A stretch of 64,000 nucleotides of DNA from Mannheimia haemolytica (GTDB lineage Bacteria; Pseudomonadota; Gammaproteobacteria; Enterobacterales; Pasteurellaceae). The DNA is taken from positions 2,232,001 through 2,296,000 of the forward strand of contig LR134495.1 of assembly GCA_900638155.1 (NCBI GenBank), written 5' to 3'. Shown here in pieces: positions 37,086 through 46,252 of this stretch (position 1 is the stretch's first letter; each line of letters starts with the position of its first letter). Made by a program: the position numbers and the translations under genes. The notes beneath the pieces were generated by a model that saw only the letters and a program-made list of their open reading frames with translations, was not told where the DNA came from and did no database searches.

Positions 37086-38009
37086 ATGCTGAAGTTTATT
37101 TTTAAACGTCTTCTTGAGGCGATTCCAACCCTACTAATTCTGATTACCTTTTCCTTTTTCCTGATGCGGCTTGCCCCCGGTAGCCCTTTTACCAGTGAGA
37201 AAGCCTACCCGCCGGAAGTAATGGCAAATATCGAGGCAAAATATCACCTGAATGAACCGCTTTATAAGCAGTATTTTCTGTATATGGAAAATCTGTCAAA
37301 AGGTGATTTCGGGCCGTCTTTTAAATATAAAGATCAATCGGTTAATGACCTGATTGCCTCTGCTTTTCCTGTTTCGATCAAACTGGGCATTACTGCCTTT
37401 ATTTTTGCAGTGCTTATCGGTTTAACCGCTGGCACGATTGCTGCCCTTAAGCAAAATAGCAAATGGGACTATTTGGTGATGGGCTTTTCAATGACGGGCA
37501 TTATTATCCCTAGCTTTGTATTCGCTCCACTTTTGGTACTCGTGTTTGCAATTTATCTCAAATGGTTGCCTGCCGGTGGTTGGAACGGTGGTCAGCTCTA
37601 TTATATGGTTTTACCGGTTCTCTCTTTAACCATTAGCTATGTTGCCGGCATTGCCCGTATCACGCGTGGTTCAATGATTGAAGTATTGCACTCTAACTTT
37701 ATTCGTACTGCAAAGGCAAAAGGCTTGCCAATGCGTAAAATTATTTTCAAACACGCTTTGCGTCCTGCACTGTTGCCTGTGATCACTTATTTAGGCCCGG
37801 CTTTTGTTGGGATTATTACCGGTTCAATGGTAATTGAAAGTGTGTTCGGCTTACCGGGGATCGGGCAGTTATTCGTAAACGGAGCATTAAATCGTGACTA
37901 TTCATTAGTGTTAAGCCTAACCATATTGGTAGGCACGCTCACGATTTTATTTAATGCGATTGTTGATATTTTATATGCGGTCATCGACCCGAAAATTCGT
38001 TATTCATAG
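37086..38009 (+). CDS. oppB: Oligopeptide ABC transporter permease OppB
   Basis: A membrane channel subunit for peptide import, 307 aa (E. coli OppB 306). The N-terminus MLKFIFKRLLEAIPTLLILI and the block FFLMRLAPGSPFTSEKAYPP are very close to E. coli OppB, closer than to DppB or YejB. The EAA-type loop IRTAKAKGLPMRKIIFKHAL lies near residue 206. The ATG at 37086 matches the family start; a TTG at 37053 would add eleven residues without support. The ribosome site is weak (GAGTGG). No oppA precedes it; the upstream neighbour is potC and its terminator. Confidence 0.93.
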   Translation: MLKFIFKRLLEAIPTLLILITFSFFLMRLAPGSPFTSEKAYPPEVMANIEAKYHLNEPLYKQYFLYMENLSKGDFGPSFKYKDQSVNDLIASAFPVSIKLGITAFIFAVLIGLTAGTIAALKQNSKWDYLVMGFSMTGIIIPSFVFAPLLVLVFAIYLKWLPAGGWNGGQLYYMVLPVLSLTISYVAGIARITRGSMIEVLHSNFIRTAKAKGLPMRKIIFKHALRPALLPVITYLGPAFVGIITGSMVIESVFGLPGIGQLFVNGALNRDYSLVLSLTILVGTLTILFNAIVDILYAVIDPKIRYS

Positions 38010-38023
38010 GAGTAAAGCGGAAA

Positions 38024-38923
38024 ATGCAAAATTCTTCAAAAAATCAACCGCTTGTTGAGGTTACCTCAACCATTCAAGGACGAAGTTTATGGCAAGATGC
38101 TCGCCGCCGTTTTTTCCGAAATAAGGCGGCTGTGGCAAGTTTGATTATTCTTTGTTGTATTATTCTTTTTATTACCTTTGCCCCAATGCTAATGCCGTTT
38201 AGCTATGAAGATACCGATTGGAATATGATGGGGATTGCTCCGGATTTTGAATCTCAACACTATTTCGGTACTGACTCTTCTGGGCGCGACTTATTGGTTC
38301 GAGTTGCAATCGGTGGACGCATTTCGTTAATGGTAGGGATTGCCGGTGCATTAATTGCGGTGCTTATCGGCACCATTTATGGGGCAATTTCCGGCTATTT
38401 CGGCGGCAAAGTCGATATGGTAATGATGCGTTTTCTGGAAATTTTAAGCTCATTCCCATTTATGTTCTTCGTAATTTTGCTGGTTACGTTCTTCGGGCAG
38501 AACATTTTCCTGATTTTCATTGCAATCGGTATGGTAGCGTGGCTGAACCTTGCCCGTATTGTGCGTGGTCAAACTCTTTCACTTAAAAATAAAGAGTTTG
38601 TGGAAGCAGCGATTGTGTGTGGAGTTTCCCGCCGTCAAATTATTTGGCGACACATTGTGCCTAACGTTTTAGGCTTAGTGGTAGTTTATGCCTCCCTTGA
38701 AGTGCCGTCTCTGATTTTGTTTGAATCGTTCTTAAGTTTCTTAGGGCTTGGTACACAAGAGCCGATGAGCAGTTGGGGGGCATTATTAAGCGACGGAGCG
38801 GCACAAATGGAAACCTCGCCTTGGCTACTGGCTTTCCCTGCCTTTTTCTTATGTTTAACACTGTTTTGTTTTAATTTTATTGGTGATGGCTTGCGTGATG
38901 CCCTCGATCCAAAAGATAAATAG
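38024..38923 (+). CDS. oppC: Oligopeptide ABC transporter permease OppC
   Basis: Second peptide permease, 299 aa (E. coli 302). GRSLWQDARRRFFRNKAAVA, HYFGTDSSGRDLLVRVAIGG and FCFNFIGDGLRDALDPKDK match E. coli OppC almost word for word. The EAA loop FVEAAIVCGVSRRQIIWRHI lies around residue 190. The first codons (MQNSSKNQPLVEV) are written in an uptake sequence at 38046, with its AT-rich flank upstream, so part of the N-terminus may be shaped by that DNA word. It lies 14 nt after oppB and 9 nt before the ATPase gene. Confidence 0.94.
   Translation: MQNSSKNQPLVEVTSTIQGRSLWQDARRRFFRNKAAVASLIILCCIILFITFAPMLMPFSYEDTDWNMMGIAPDFESQHYFGTDSSGRDLLVRVAIGGRISLMVGIAGALIAVLIGTIYGAISGYFGGKVDMVMMRFLEILSSFPFMFFVILLVTFFGQNIFLIFIAIGMVAWLNLARIVRGQTLSLKNKEFVEAAIVCGVSRRQIIWRHIVPNVLGLVVVYASLEVPSLILFESFLSFLGLGTQEPMSSWGALLSDGAAQMETSPWLLAFPAFFLCLTLFCFNFIGDGLRDALDPKDK
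38046..38055 (-). repeat. Uptake sequence at the start of oppC
   Basis: AACCGCTTGT with ATGCAAAATTCTTCAAAAAA upstream, which is the extended pattern in reverse. It encodes NQPLV at residues 8-12 of OppC. Confidence 0.75.
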
Positions 38924-38932
38924 AGGTTTAGA

Positions 38933-40528
38933 ATGGAATTATTAGCAGTAAATAATCTCGATGTTTATTTAAAAACGGACGAAGAATTAGTTCACGCAGT
39001 GCGTAATGTCTCGTTCTCGATTGAAAAAGGGCAAACCCTTGCGATTGTGGGGGAATCGGGTTCGGGTAAATCCGTTACTTCAATGGCAATTATGCAGTTA
39101 TTGCCTAAAAATATCGTCTCATTCGGTGAATGCTCAAGCATCATTTTTGAAGAACAAAACTTGCTTACTCTATCTGAAAAAGCAATGCAAGCCGTTCGTG
39201 GGGATCGTATCGGTATGATTTTCCAAGAGCCAATGACCTCGCTGAACCCTTATATGCCGATTGGCAAGCAGGTTGCCGAGGCGGTGCAAACCCATAATCC
39301 GCAAATCAGCAATGCCGAAGCGGAAAAAATGGTGTTGGAAACTTTGCAAAAAGTAAAAATTCCCGATGCGGAAAAGAAAATGATCTGCTATCCGCACGAA
39401 TTTTCCGGCGGTCAGCTCCAACGAATTATGATTGCGATGGCAATTATCAATAAACCCGATTTATTGATTGCCGATGAGCCAACCACTGCCCTTGATGTGA
39501 CAACCCAAGCAGAAATTTTGGATTTAATGCACGACTTACAGCGTGATATGGGAATGGCGATTATCTTAATTTCCCACGATTTACGCTTGGTACATAAATA
39601 CAGTGACTTGGTCTGCGTGATGCAAAACGGCGAAATTATTGAACGTGGTGAAACGGAAACTGTGTTCACTAATCCGCAGCACCCTTATACGATGGAGCTA
39701 CTTACCCCGATTCCGACCAACTTAAAAGGGGAATTACCGCCAAATGCACCAACCTTGATTCAGGGTGAGCATATTAAGGTAGATTATATTCTAAAACGCT
39801 CGCTATTCGGCAAGCCGAAAAAGGTGTTCAATGCGTTAAAAGATATTTCACTTCATCTTAAAACCGGCGAAACGCTTGGGATTGTAGGCGAATCCGGCTC
39901 TGGGAAATCTACCCTCGGACGTGCCATTATGCAGATTTTGGATTATCGAGGAAACATTACGTTTGCAGGTAAGAATATGGCTAATCTTAATAAAGCCGAA
40001 CGTCAAGCCCTGAAAAAAGATATGCAAATGGTATTCCAAGACCCGTTCAACTCACTTTCACCTCGCTTAACAGTAGGGGAAATTATTGCCGAAGGCTTAA
40101 CTGTACATTGCCCTCAAATGAGCAAAGCCGAACGCCGAGAGAAAGTAATGAAAATGTTGGAAGAGGTTAATCTCAACCCTGCAATGATTAACCGCTATCC
40201 GCACGAATTTTCGGGCGGACAACGCCAACGGATTGCAATTGCCCGAGCCATTATTTTAGAGCCAAAATTTGTATTGCTTGATGAGCCAACCTCAGCACTC
40301 GACCGCTCTACCCAGATCACCGTGATTGAATTGCTTAACCGCTTACAGAAAAAATACGGCTTAAGTTATATTTTCATCAGCCACGATTTGGCGGTAATCA
40401 AAGCACTCAGTGACCGAGTGATTGTAATGAGCCAAGGTGAGATTGTGGAAAGCGGTGATGTCACTCAAATTTTTGAAAATCCACAACAAGAATACACCAA
40501 GCGGTTGATTTTAGCCTCTAACGTGTAG
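38933..40528 (+). CDS. Fused double ABC ATPase for peptide import (OppD-OppF fusion, YejF-like)
   Basis: A single 531-aa protein with two complete ABC domains. Domain 1 (about 1-260) has Walker A GESGSGKSVTSMAIM, signature FSGGQLQRIMIAMAI and Walker B LLIADEPTTALDV. Domain 2 (about 290-531) has Walker A GESGSGKSTLGRAIM, signature [15 protein letters not shown] and Walker B FVLLDEPTSALDRS. In E. coli the Opp system uses separate OppD and OppF subunits, whereas this layout is that of YejF and of microcin-C-type importers. The second domain's SALDRSTQ and PQQEYTKRLILAS resemble YejF. The gene follows oppC by 9 nt and ends at a strong terminator, so it energises OppBC. oppA is not adjacent. Confidence 0.9.
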   Translation: MELLAVNNLDVYLKTDEELVHAVRNVSFSIEKGQTLAIVGESGSGKSVTSMAIMQLLPKNIVSFGECSSIIFEEQNLLTLSEKAMQAVRGDRIGMIFQEPMTSLNPYMPIGKQVAEAVQTHNPQISNAEAEKMVLETLQKVKIPDAEKKMICYPHEFSGGQLQRIMIAMAIINKPDLLIADEPTTALDVTTQAEILDLMHDLQRDMGMAIILISHDLRLVHKYSDLVCVMQNGEIIERGETETVFTNPQHPYTMELLTPIPTNLKGELPPNAPTLIQGEHIKVDYILKRSLFGKPKKVFNALKDISLHLKTGETLGIVGESGSGKSTLGRAIMQILDYRGNITFAGKNMANLNKAERQALKKDMQMVFQDPFNSLSPRLTVGEIIAEGLTVHCPQMSKAERREKVMKMLEEVNLNPAMINRYPHEFSGGQRQRIAIARAIILEPKFVLLDEPTSALDRSTQITVIELLNRLQKKYGLSYIFISHDLAVIKALSDRVIVMSQGEIVESGDVTQIFENPQQEYTKRLILASNV

Positions 40529-40538
40529 CACAAAAGAC

Positions 40539-40569
40539 AAGACCTTATTCCAACACAGAATAAGGTCTT
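40539..40569 (+). terminator. Terminator of the opp operon
   Basis: AAGACCTTATTC (40539-40550) and GAATAAGGTCTT (40558-40569), loop CAACACA, followed by TTTT. Strong intrinsic terminator. Confidence 0.92.
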
Positions 40570-40700
40570 TTTTAATGTAGATAACCATTCATTTTTATCC
40601 CTTTATTTCAAAAATGTTAACAACTTTGAACTTTATCTCAAACTTCACCTCTAAAAAATAGGTTGTCTGAATTCGGATAACACTCATTTAGGAGAATGGT

Positions 40701-41096
40701 ATGAAAAAATTAATGGCATTAGCCACAACAGCAATGATGGCAAGTGGTTTAGCACAGGCTGCAGGTGAACAAAGTGATGCAAGAGAGGCCCACGAAAGCA
40801 CCGTAAAAACCTCAACTGTTAAGTATAGCTGCCAAAACGGCAAAAAATTAAGTGTGAAATACGGCTTCAATAAACAAGGTATTCCAACCTATGCTGAGGC
40901 AAAATTAAGCGGTAAAAAACGTTTTATGCCGATCAACCTATACACGACAGATGCAACCGGCACTAACTTTGGTGACGAAAACAATTTCAGCCTTTACGGT
41001 GATCCAATGGAATTTGCCAACCACCGTAAAGCGTCAGTAAATATCCAAAGCCCTGCAAGTGAAATTTTATATAAAGGTTGCACACCTCAAAAATAG
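40701..41096 (+). CDS. Periplasmic MliC-like protein (possible C-type lysozyme inhibitor / adhesin-complex type)
   Basis: A 131-aa exported protein with signal peptide MKKLMALATTAMMASGLAQA. The mature part has an N-terminal charged stretch and then a small beta-rich domain. This has the spacing of the MliC fold: YSCQNGKKLSVKYGF near the start, a GTNFGDENNFSLYGDP segment, and a final YKGCTPQK. The two Cys could form the disulfide of that family. MliC-type proteins inhibit host lysozyme, and Neisseria ACP is a related adhesin. The assignment rests on motif spacing and is moderate. GGAG lies at good spacing before the ATG. Single gene. Confidence 0.6.
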   Translation: MKKLMALATTAMMASGLAQAAGEQSDAREAHESTVKTSTVKYSCQNGKKLSVKYGFNKQGIPTYAEAKLSGKKRFMPINLYTTDATGTNFGDENNFSLYGDPMEFANHRKASVNIQSPASEILYKGCTPQK

Positions 41097-41190
41097 ATAA
41101 AAAGTAAAATGAGTCCGCTCTGATAAGTGGCTTTTTAATAGCTGTTTATTGCAGATAGGAAAGCATTTTGTTTTTATCTACTATCCAGAA

Positions 41191-41248
41191 ACAAGCGGTT
41201 AAATTTGTTTAATTTTTTACAAAAAATGGGCCAAAATTAACCGCTTGT
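41191..41248. terminator. Inverted uptake-sequence pair between convergent genes
   Basis: ACAAGCGGTTAA (41191-41202) and TTAACCGCTTGT (41237-41248) are perfect 12-bp arms with an AT-rich loop. It lies between the MliC-like gene and the TonB receptor. The rest of the gap (41097-41305) shows nothing else. Confidence 0.75.
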
Positions 41249-41305
41249 TTATTACTATAAAGAAATAAGTACGTAAAAATTAACTCTTACATTTAATGCT
41301 TATCT

Positions 41306-43465
41306 CTAAAATTTAAACTCCACTGATGCCATTACATAGCGCTCTGGAGAAAGGTAACGATTTAAGCCTTCGCCAGTTATACTGTTGGCAACTCCAGGAC
41401 TAGTTATACCAATAGTTCTTAAACTATCCCAAGTCCAATATTTTTTATTAAAGAGATTATAAACCCCAACTTTAACAATCGCTCTTTCTCCAAACTTTTT
41501 GTGTGCAACTAAGTCAAATACGGTGGCTGAATTACTTAAGTATGGGTAAGTGGTTAATGATTTATCGTAACTTAAATATCCAGTATTTGCTAAAATAGCA
41601 TACTGTTGTGCATATTTTGCTTTTTTGCCTTGTGTGTATGTGCCGTTTAGGTGTATCGCCCAGTCATTGTTCACAGCTCGATAACCTATGCCGAACAATG
41701 CTTTTAACGGTTGAACCGTGAGTAAGTCGGAACCATCATTACGTTTGCCACGAGCATAACCAAATCCGCCATTAAGCTCAAAGCCTTGTGGAATTGCATT
41801 CCACGCTGTGTTTAAGTCTAAAGTTCCGTTAATATCAACACCTTTGATTTTAGCTCGGTTGACATTTTGCGATTGGTAAACATTGTTACCAATAGTGGCA
41901 AGATCAATCAGATTTCTATAGTGGGTATGATAAGCTGTTACGCTCAAGCTGCCTAATGAACCATTACCTACCAGTGAAATTTCATTACCTAAGCTTGTTT
42001 CCGGTTTTAAGTTAGTATTTGCTAAGAAAGTTTGGCTTGCTCCACGCCCTTGAACTTCACGGTTAAAGAACATTTCACTTGCGGTAGGTGTTCTAAAACC
42101 ACGGCTGAGTTTATAGCCAATTTGCCATACAGGAGAGAGCTGATAATTTAAACCAATATCTCCCGCCCAATTGTTAAAGGTTTTATCTGACAAACTATTA
42201 TCATCCGAATGTAATTTCGACTGCTCATATCGAGCATTTAAATGAGCAGATAGATTTTGTGTCAGTAAAATAGAGTCGCCCATCAAAATATGGAAAGACT
42301 TGTTTTTTGCCGGAGACTGCATATTTTGATCGGTTGGCGTAATGCCTGCTGTATAGGTTTGCATATCAAAACTGAAATCAGATACACCATAGCCTAATTC
42401 CGTTGACAATTTATGTTCGGTATTACCTAGATCAACAGGCTTGAATGTAACACCTAAGCTACCTTCAACATTTTTAGTATTAAAAGCCCGTTTGGTATTA
42501 TCTGTTTTTGTACCACGGGCAATAGTGATTTGATCGTTAATACCTGAAATTTCAGTATCCTGTTTGGTTACCGCAACTTTAATATTTTCAAGAATACTGT
42601 TTTTTGGAGTGTATAAATAAGTAACGCCATAAGTTTCAATTTCCTGCACATCCAAAAAATCACGTAATGTGACGGTAGAATAAGAAAGCTCTTGACCGGC
42701 GTTTTTACTGCGTTGCTTAGAAGTTTTTAATTCAAGGCGATTTTCATCATTCCATTTTAGCCCTAATTTTGCCAAGTAGCTGTATTGATTATTTTTGTAA
42801 GGATTTGGTAAACCACGACCACTTCCCATAATATCCGGACCTTTAGACGTTGTTTGTGTTTCGTGTCCTTGACGGTGGCTATACATAACCAAAGCATCCG
42901 CATATTGACCATCCGCAGCAATACCTGCCGTCTCAATATTCTCTTTATTTTGACCGTTATAGGTATATTTCAACATCCCACCAAATTGGCGACCTTTCAT
43001 TAAAATATCACTTACGGTTTTAGTTTTATAGTTCACAGAGCCGCCTAATGCCCCATTGCCTACGTTTGTGCTTGAGCCTTTTTCAATGGTTACATCGCTC
43101 ATTAATTCAGTATCGATTTCAGGGCGAGATTTATTGTAGTAACTATAGCGACTAAAGGTGGCATAGTTATTTGATGCTGCTTGCGATATGCCATCAACTG
43201 TTACTGCCACTTGATTACCTTCAACACCACGGATATTAAACCCTTGTGGGCCAAAGCGGCCTGTTTGCGGAACGCCCATATCAGTACTATAACGTACTAA
43301 ATCTTCATTGCTCATCACCGCTTGCTGTTTAAGTAGGTTCTCCTGCTGCTCATTTACTTCAATAGTATCTAGTTCAATGCTACTAATCTTTGTTTCTTGA
43401 GCTAAGGAGAGTTGAGAAATAAAGGGAGTAATCGCTATTGCTAATACAGTTTGCTTTATTTGCAT
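41306..43465 (-). CDS. TonB-dependent outer-membrane receptor, probably heme/hemoprotein
   Basis: A 719-aa outer-membrane receptor with a signal peptide ending LSLAQ. A TonB box-like DTIEVNEQQ is followed by a plug domain (about 50-170, with GFNIRGVEGNQVAVTVDGIS). A long beta-barrel ends in SVEFKF with the terminal Phe needed for assembly. Within the barrel GFRTPTASEMFF and NTNLKPETSLGNE resemble the FRAP and NPNL boxes of heme receptors. Context supports heme: it is divergent from hmuTUV across a palindromic Fur box. The exact ligand (free heme, hemoglobin or another) cannot be told from sequence, so no symbol is given. GAGGATC-like purines precede the start. Confidence 0.85.
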   Translation of the reverse strand: MQIKQTVLAIAITPFISQLSLAQETKISSIELDTIEVNEQQENLLKQQAVMSNEDLVRYSTDMGVPQTGRFGPQGFNIRGVEGNQVAVTVDGISQAASNNYATFSRYSYYNKSRPEIDTELMSDVTIEKGSSTNVGNGALGGSVNYKTKTVSDILMKGRQFGGMLKYTYNGQNKENIETAGIAADGQYADALVMYSHRQGHETQTTSKGPDIMGSGRGLPNPYKNNQYSYLAKLGLKWNDENRLELKTSKQRSKNAGQELSYSTVTLRDFLDVQEIETYGVTYLYTPKNSILENIKVAVTKQDTEISGINDQITIARGTKTDNTKRAFNTKNVEGSLGVTFKPVDLGNTEHKLSTELGYGVSDFSFDMQTYTAGITPTDQNMQSPAKNKSFHILMGDSILLTQNLSAHLNARYEQSKLHSDDNSLSDKTFNNWAGDIGLNYQLSPVWQIGYKLSRGFRTPTASEMFFNREVQGRGASQTFLANTNLKPETSLGNEISLVGNGSLGSLSVTAYHTHYRNLIDLATIGNNVYQSQNVNRAKIKGVDINGTLDLNTAWNAIPQGFELNGGFGYARGKRNDGSDLLTVQPLKALFGIGYRAVNNDWAIHLNGTYTQGKKAKYAQQYAILANTGYLSYDKSLTTYPYLSNSATVFDLVAHKKFGERAIVKVGVYNLFNKKYWTWDSLRTIGITSPGVANSITGEGLNRYLSPERYVMASVEFKF

Positions 43466-43542
43466 ATTTTAGATCCTCTAGTTAGTTTAATCCGTTTAAT
43501 GTTAAAAAAATGTTAACACTATATCATTTTAATTGAAAACTT

Positions 43543-43563
43543 AAATAATAATAATTATTATTT
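43543..43563. promoter_or_regulatory. Fur box between the TonB receptor and hmuT
   Basis: A perfect 21-bp odd palindrome: AAATAATAAT, central A (43553), ATTATTATTT. Within it 15 of 19 bases match the Fur consensus GATAATGATAATCATTATC. It is centred between the divergent genes and can repress both when iron is plentiful. Confidence 0.85.
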
Positions 43564-43594
43564 GAGTTTAGATAAAAATCAAATGGAGTATAAA

Positions 43595-44449
43595 ATGAGA
43601 ACCTTACTTTTTTCTTTCATTGCCCTATCAATGTGTTTAAATACCACAAACGCGGCAGAAAAAATTGTTTCAACTGCGGGCTATGCTTCCGAAATTGTCG
43701 CAGCACTAGGAAAAGCTGATAAGTTAGTCGGTGTGGATACCACTTCAGTTAAACCTCAAACGATAATGGAGAAAAAACCTAAAATCGGTTATCGTCGCCA
43801 GCTTTCTGCTGAAGGTATTCTCTCTTTAACCCCAGATTTGATTATTTTAGCCCCTGATGCCGGCCCTAACGCAGTTATTGAGCAAATTAAAGCCAGCGGT
43901 ATTCCATTACTTCACTTAGGAGAGAAACCGAGCTTAGCAGGGATTCGTGAGGATATTCAGCAAATTGCCAAGGCGATTGGTGCAGAATCAGAGGCAAAAC
44001 AATTAACAGAAATCATTCTGGCAGATGAAAAAAAATTAGCGGACATTCGTAGCCAACATTCTCCTGACAAAGAAGCCTTAGTGCTAATTGACACTGCATC
44101 GCAAGGCATCTTTGGGCTAGGGAAAAAGAGTGTGGGTGAGCATTTCTTAACCTTGTTAAATCTCAACAATAGTTTCAATGCCGAAGGCAATAAGCCACTC
44201 TCCAACGAGGCTTTAGCCGCAAGTAAAGCAGATGTTATTCTATTAGCCTCCCGCAATCAGGCAAAAGAATCTGCAACGATCAGTAAATTAGCAGAATCCA
44301 GCCCACAATATGCCCAACTTACAAATACACAAGCGGGCAAAAAAGGCTGTGTTTTTGCAATCAATATTTTAGATGCCTTGGGCTTTGGGCCTTACACTGC
44401 TCAATATGCACACCAAATTCTCACCACTATTCAACCTTGTTTAAAATAA
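43595..44449 (+). CDS. hmuT: Hemin ABC transporter substrate-binding protein HmuT
   Basis: A periplasmic heme carrier of the class III (TroA/BtuF) binding-protein fold, 284 aa. A signal peptide (MRTLLFSFIALSMCLNTTNA) precedes two lobes joined by a helix. VSTAGYASEIVAALGKADKL and GYRRQLSAEGILSLTPDLII are typical HmuT segments, including the Tyr-Arg near the heme site. The start at 43595 has GGAG at 6-base spacing and begins the signal peptide. It is head of hmuTUV, just after the Fur box. Confidence 0.9.
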   Translation: MRTLLFSFIALSMCLNTTNAAEKIVSTAGYASEIVAALGKADKLVGVDTTSVKPQTIMEKKPKIGYRRQLSAEGILSLTPDLIILAPDAGPNAVIEQIKASGIPLLHLGEKPSLAGIREDIQQIAKAIGAESEAKQLTEIILADEKKLADIRSQHSPDKEALVLIDTASQGIFGLGKKSVGEHFLTLLNLNNSFNAEGNKPLSNEALAASKADVILLASRNQAKESATISKLAESSPQYAQLTNTQAGKKGCVFAINILDALGFGPYTAQYAHQILTTIQPCLK

Positions 44450-44459
44450 CGGATACGCT

Positions 44460-45446
44460 TTGAAACTGTATTTAACCTTAATTTTCACTTTAATTATCAG
44501 CTTAGTGGTTTGTACCCATTTAGGGGCGATGTCATTACCCCTATCCGCTTGGCACTGCAACAACGCTGAATGCGAAAGTGCAGCCTATATTTTATGGCAA
44601 ATCCGCCTGCCCCGCTTACTAGGAGCGTTGTTCATCGGGGCAGCTCTCGCTATTAGCGGAGCAACAATGCAAGGGCTGTTTCGCAATCCGTTAGTAGATC
44701 CGGGGATTATAGGTGTTTCTTCGGGGGCTGCATTGTCTGCGGCATTATATATTGTGATGGTTCAGCCACTATTGCCGGAATCAATCAGCTATTATGCTCT
44801 ACCTATTGCCGCCTTTTTAGGTGGCTGGCTGGTGACTTTTATGCTTTATCTACTTTCTCAACGTAACGGGCAACTACATATCGCCATTATGCTATTAATT
44901 GGTATTGCTCTGGCTGCATTTAGCGGTGCTTTAACCGGCATACTGATTTACATTGCCGATGATAACCAACTGCGCAGTTTAACCTTTTGGAGTATGGGAT
45001 CTTTAGCCGGTATGAATTGGCAAATGGCGGCAATGATGGCTACCGTTGTCTTCATTTGTAGCCCACTTATTTGGCGGGAACACCGTGCATTAAACGCCTT
45101 AACATTAGGTGAAGAAGATGCACAATACATTGGTTTTGACATTGCAAAAGTCAAACGTCGTCTTGTGTTTTACGTTGCCTTATTAACCGGCACAAGTGTT
45201 GCCTGTGTGGGCGCTATCGGCTTTGTCGGGTTGGTTATTCCGCATTTGATGCGTTTACTGGGAGGCAGTAACCACCGCCATTTATTACTCAATAGTTTGG
45301 TTTGCGGTGCAATTTTATTAATGATTGCGGATACCCTTGCCAGAACCCTAGCCGCCCCGGCAGAAATCCCGATTGGCATTTTTACCGCCTTATTTGGTGC
45401 GCCATTCCTTGCGGTAATGGTATGGAAGAGTGGGAAACATATCTAA
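44460..45446 (+). CDS. hmuU: Hemin ABC transporter permease HmuU
   Basis: A BtuC/FecCD-type permease of 328 aa with about ten membrane helices. RLPRLLGALFIGAALAISGA and GFVGLVIPHLMRLLGG are family signatures. The start appears to be TTG at 44460 (translated MKLYLTLIFTL), since it includes the complete first helix and lies 10 nt after hmuT. The next ATG (~44529) would cut that helix. Its stop overlaps the hmuV start (TAATG). Confidence 0.9.
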   Translation: MKLYLTLIFTLIISLVVCTHLGAMSLPLSAWHCNNAECESAAYILWQIRLPRLLGALFIGAALAISGATMQGLFRNPLVDPGIIGVSSGAALSAALYIVMVQPLLPESISYYALPIAAFLGGWLVTFMLYLLSQRNGQLHIAIMLLIGIALAAFSGALTGILIYIADDNQLRSLTFWSMGSLAGMNWQMAAMMATVVFICSPLIWREHRALNALTLGEEDAQYIGFDIAKVKRRLVFYVALLTGTSVACVGAIGFVGLVIPHLMRLLGGSNHRHLLLNSLVCGAILLMIADTLARTLAAPAEIPIGIFTALFGAPFLAVMVWKSGKHI

Positions 45447-46252
45447 TGAGCAATTTATTAACTTGCCAAAATTTAAGCATCGTTCATCAACAAAAAAAGT
45501 TGCTGGAGATTCAAGAGGTCTCTTTTGAACAAGGAAAATTTACCGCCATCATCGGTCCAAACGGTGCAGGCAAAACAACCTTACTCAAAGCCTTAAGCGG
45601 TAATAATGCACAAACTAACAGTGCCGTATTTTATCAACATCAACGCTTAACAGACTTAAACGGATATGCTCTGGCTCAAAAACGGGCAATGCTCAGCCAA
45701 CAGAGCCAAATTGCCTTTCCCTTAAAAGTAGAAGAATTGGTACAACTCGGAAGAGAGCCATATCGCCAAAGTGAATTTGCAAAATTTAATGAAAAAATAA
45801 CCGCTTGGGCTATGGAAACAATGTCTTTAACCGCATTAAAAGAAAGAAGTAGCATACAACTTTCAGGGGGAGAACAACATCGAGCGCATATTTCCCGAGT
45901 GCTGTCTCAACTCGTTCCCGAACCGAATGCCGATTTAAGCGGAAGCTGGCTTTTGCTTGATGAACCCACTAACCATTTGGATATTCATCACCAATATCAG
46001 CTTTTTTCCTTACTACAAAAGCTGAAACAACAAGGTTTAACCATCATTGCGATTTTGCACGATCCTGCATTGGCGATAAATCAAGCCGATCATATCTTAA
46101 TGCTAAAAAATGGGAAAAAATTTGCTGAAATGTCCGCCAAAGCAGTCGCTGAAAGCCGTTTATTAGATGATCTGTATGAAATGAAAATGGGCTGTCGCTA
46201 TTGCCCTCACAGTGGGCAATATTATCTTTGCCCTGCATTAGCTGAAAGTTAG
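45446..46252 (+). CDS. hmuV: Hemin ABC transporter ATPase HmuV
   Basis: ATPase of the heme importer, 268 aa. Walker A is [16 protein letters not shown] (~36), signature LSGGEQHRAHISRVL and Walker B WLLLDEPTNHLDI. The C-terminus has two or three Cys in GCRYCPHSGQYYLC, a small cysteine cluster that is not a standard part of the ATPase. The ATG overlaps the hmuU stop by one base. The stop codon lies in a palindrome that probably ends transcription. Confidence 0.92.
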   Translation: MSNLLTCQNLSIVHQQKKLLEIQEVSFEQGKFTAIIGPNGAGKTTLLKALSGNNAQTNSAVFYQHQRLTDLNGYALAQKRAMLSQQSQIAFPLKVEELVQLGREPYRQSEFAKFNEKITAWAMETMSLTALKERSSIQLSGGEQHRAHISRVLSQLVPEPNADLSGSWLLLDEPTNHLDIHHQYQLFSLLQKLKQQGLTIIAILHDPALAINQADHILMLKNGKKFAEMSAKAVAESRLLDDLYEMKMGCRYCPHSGQYYLCPALAES

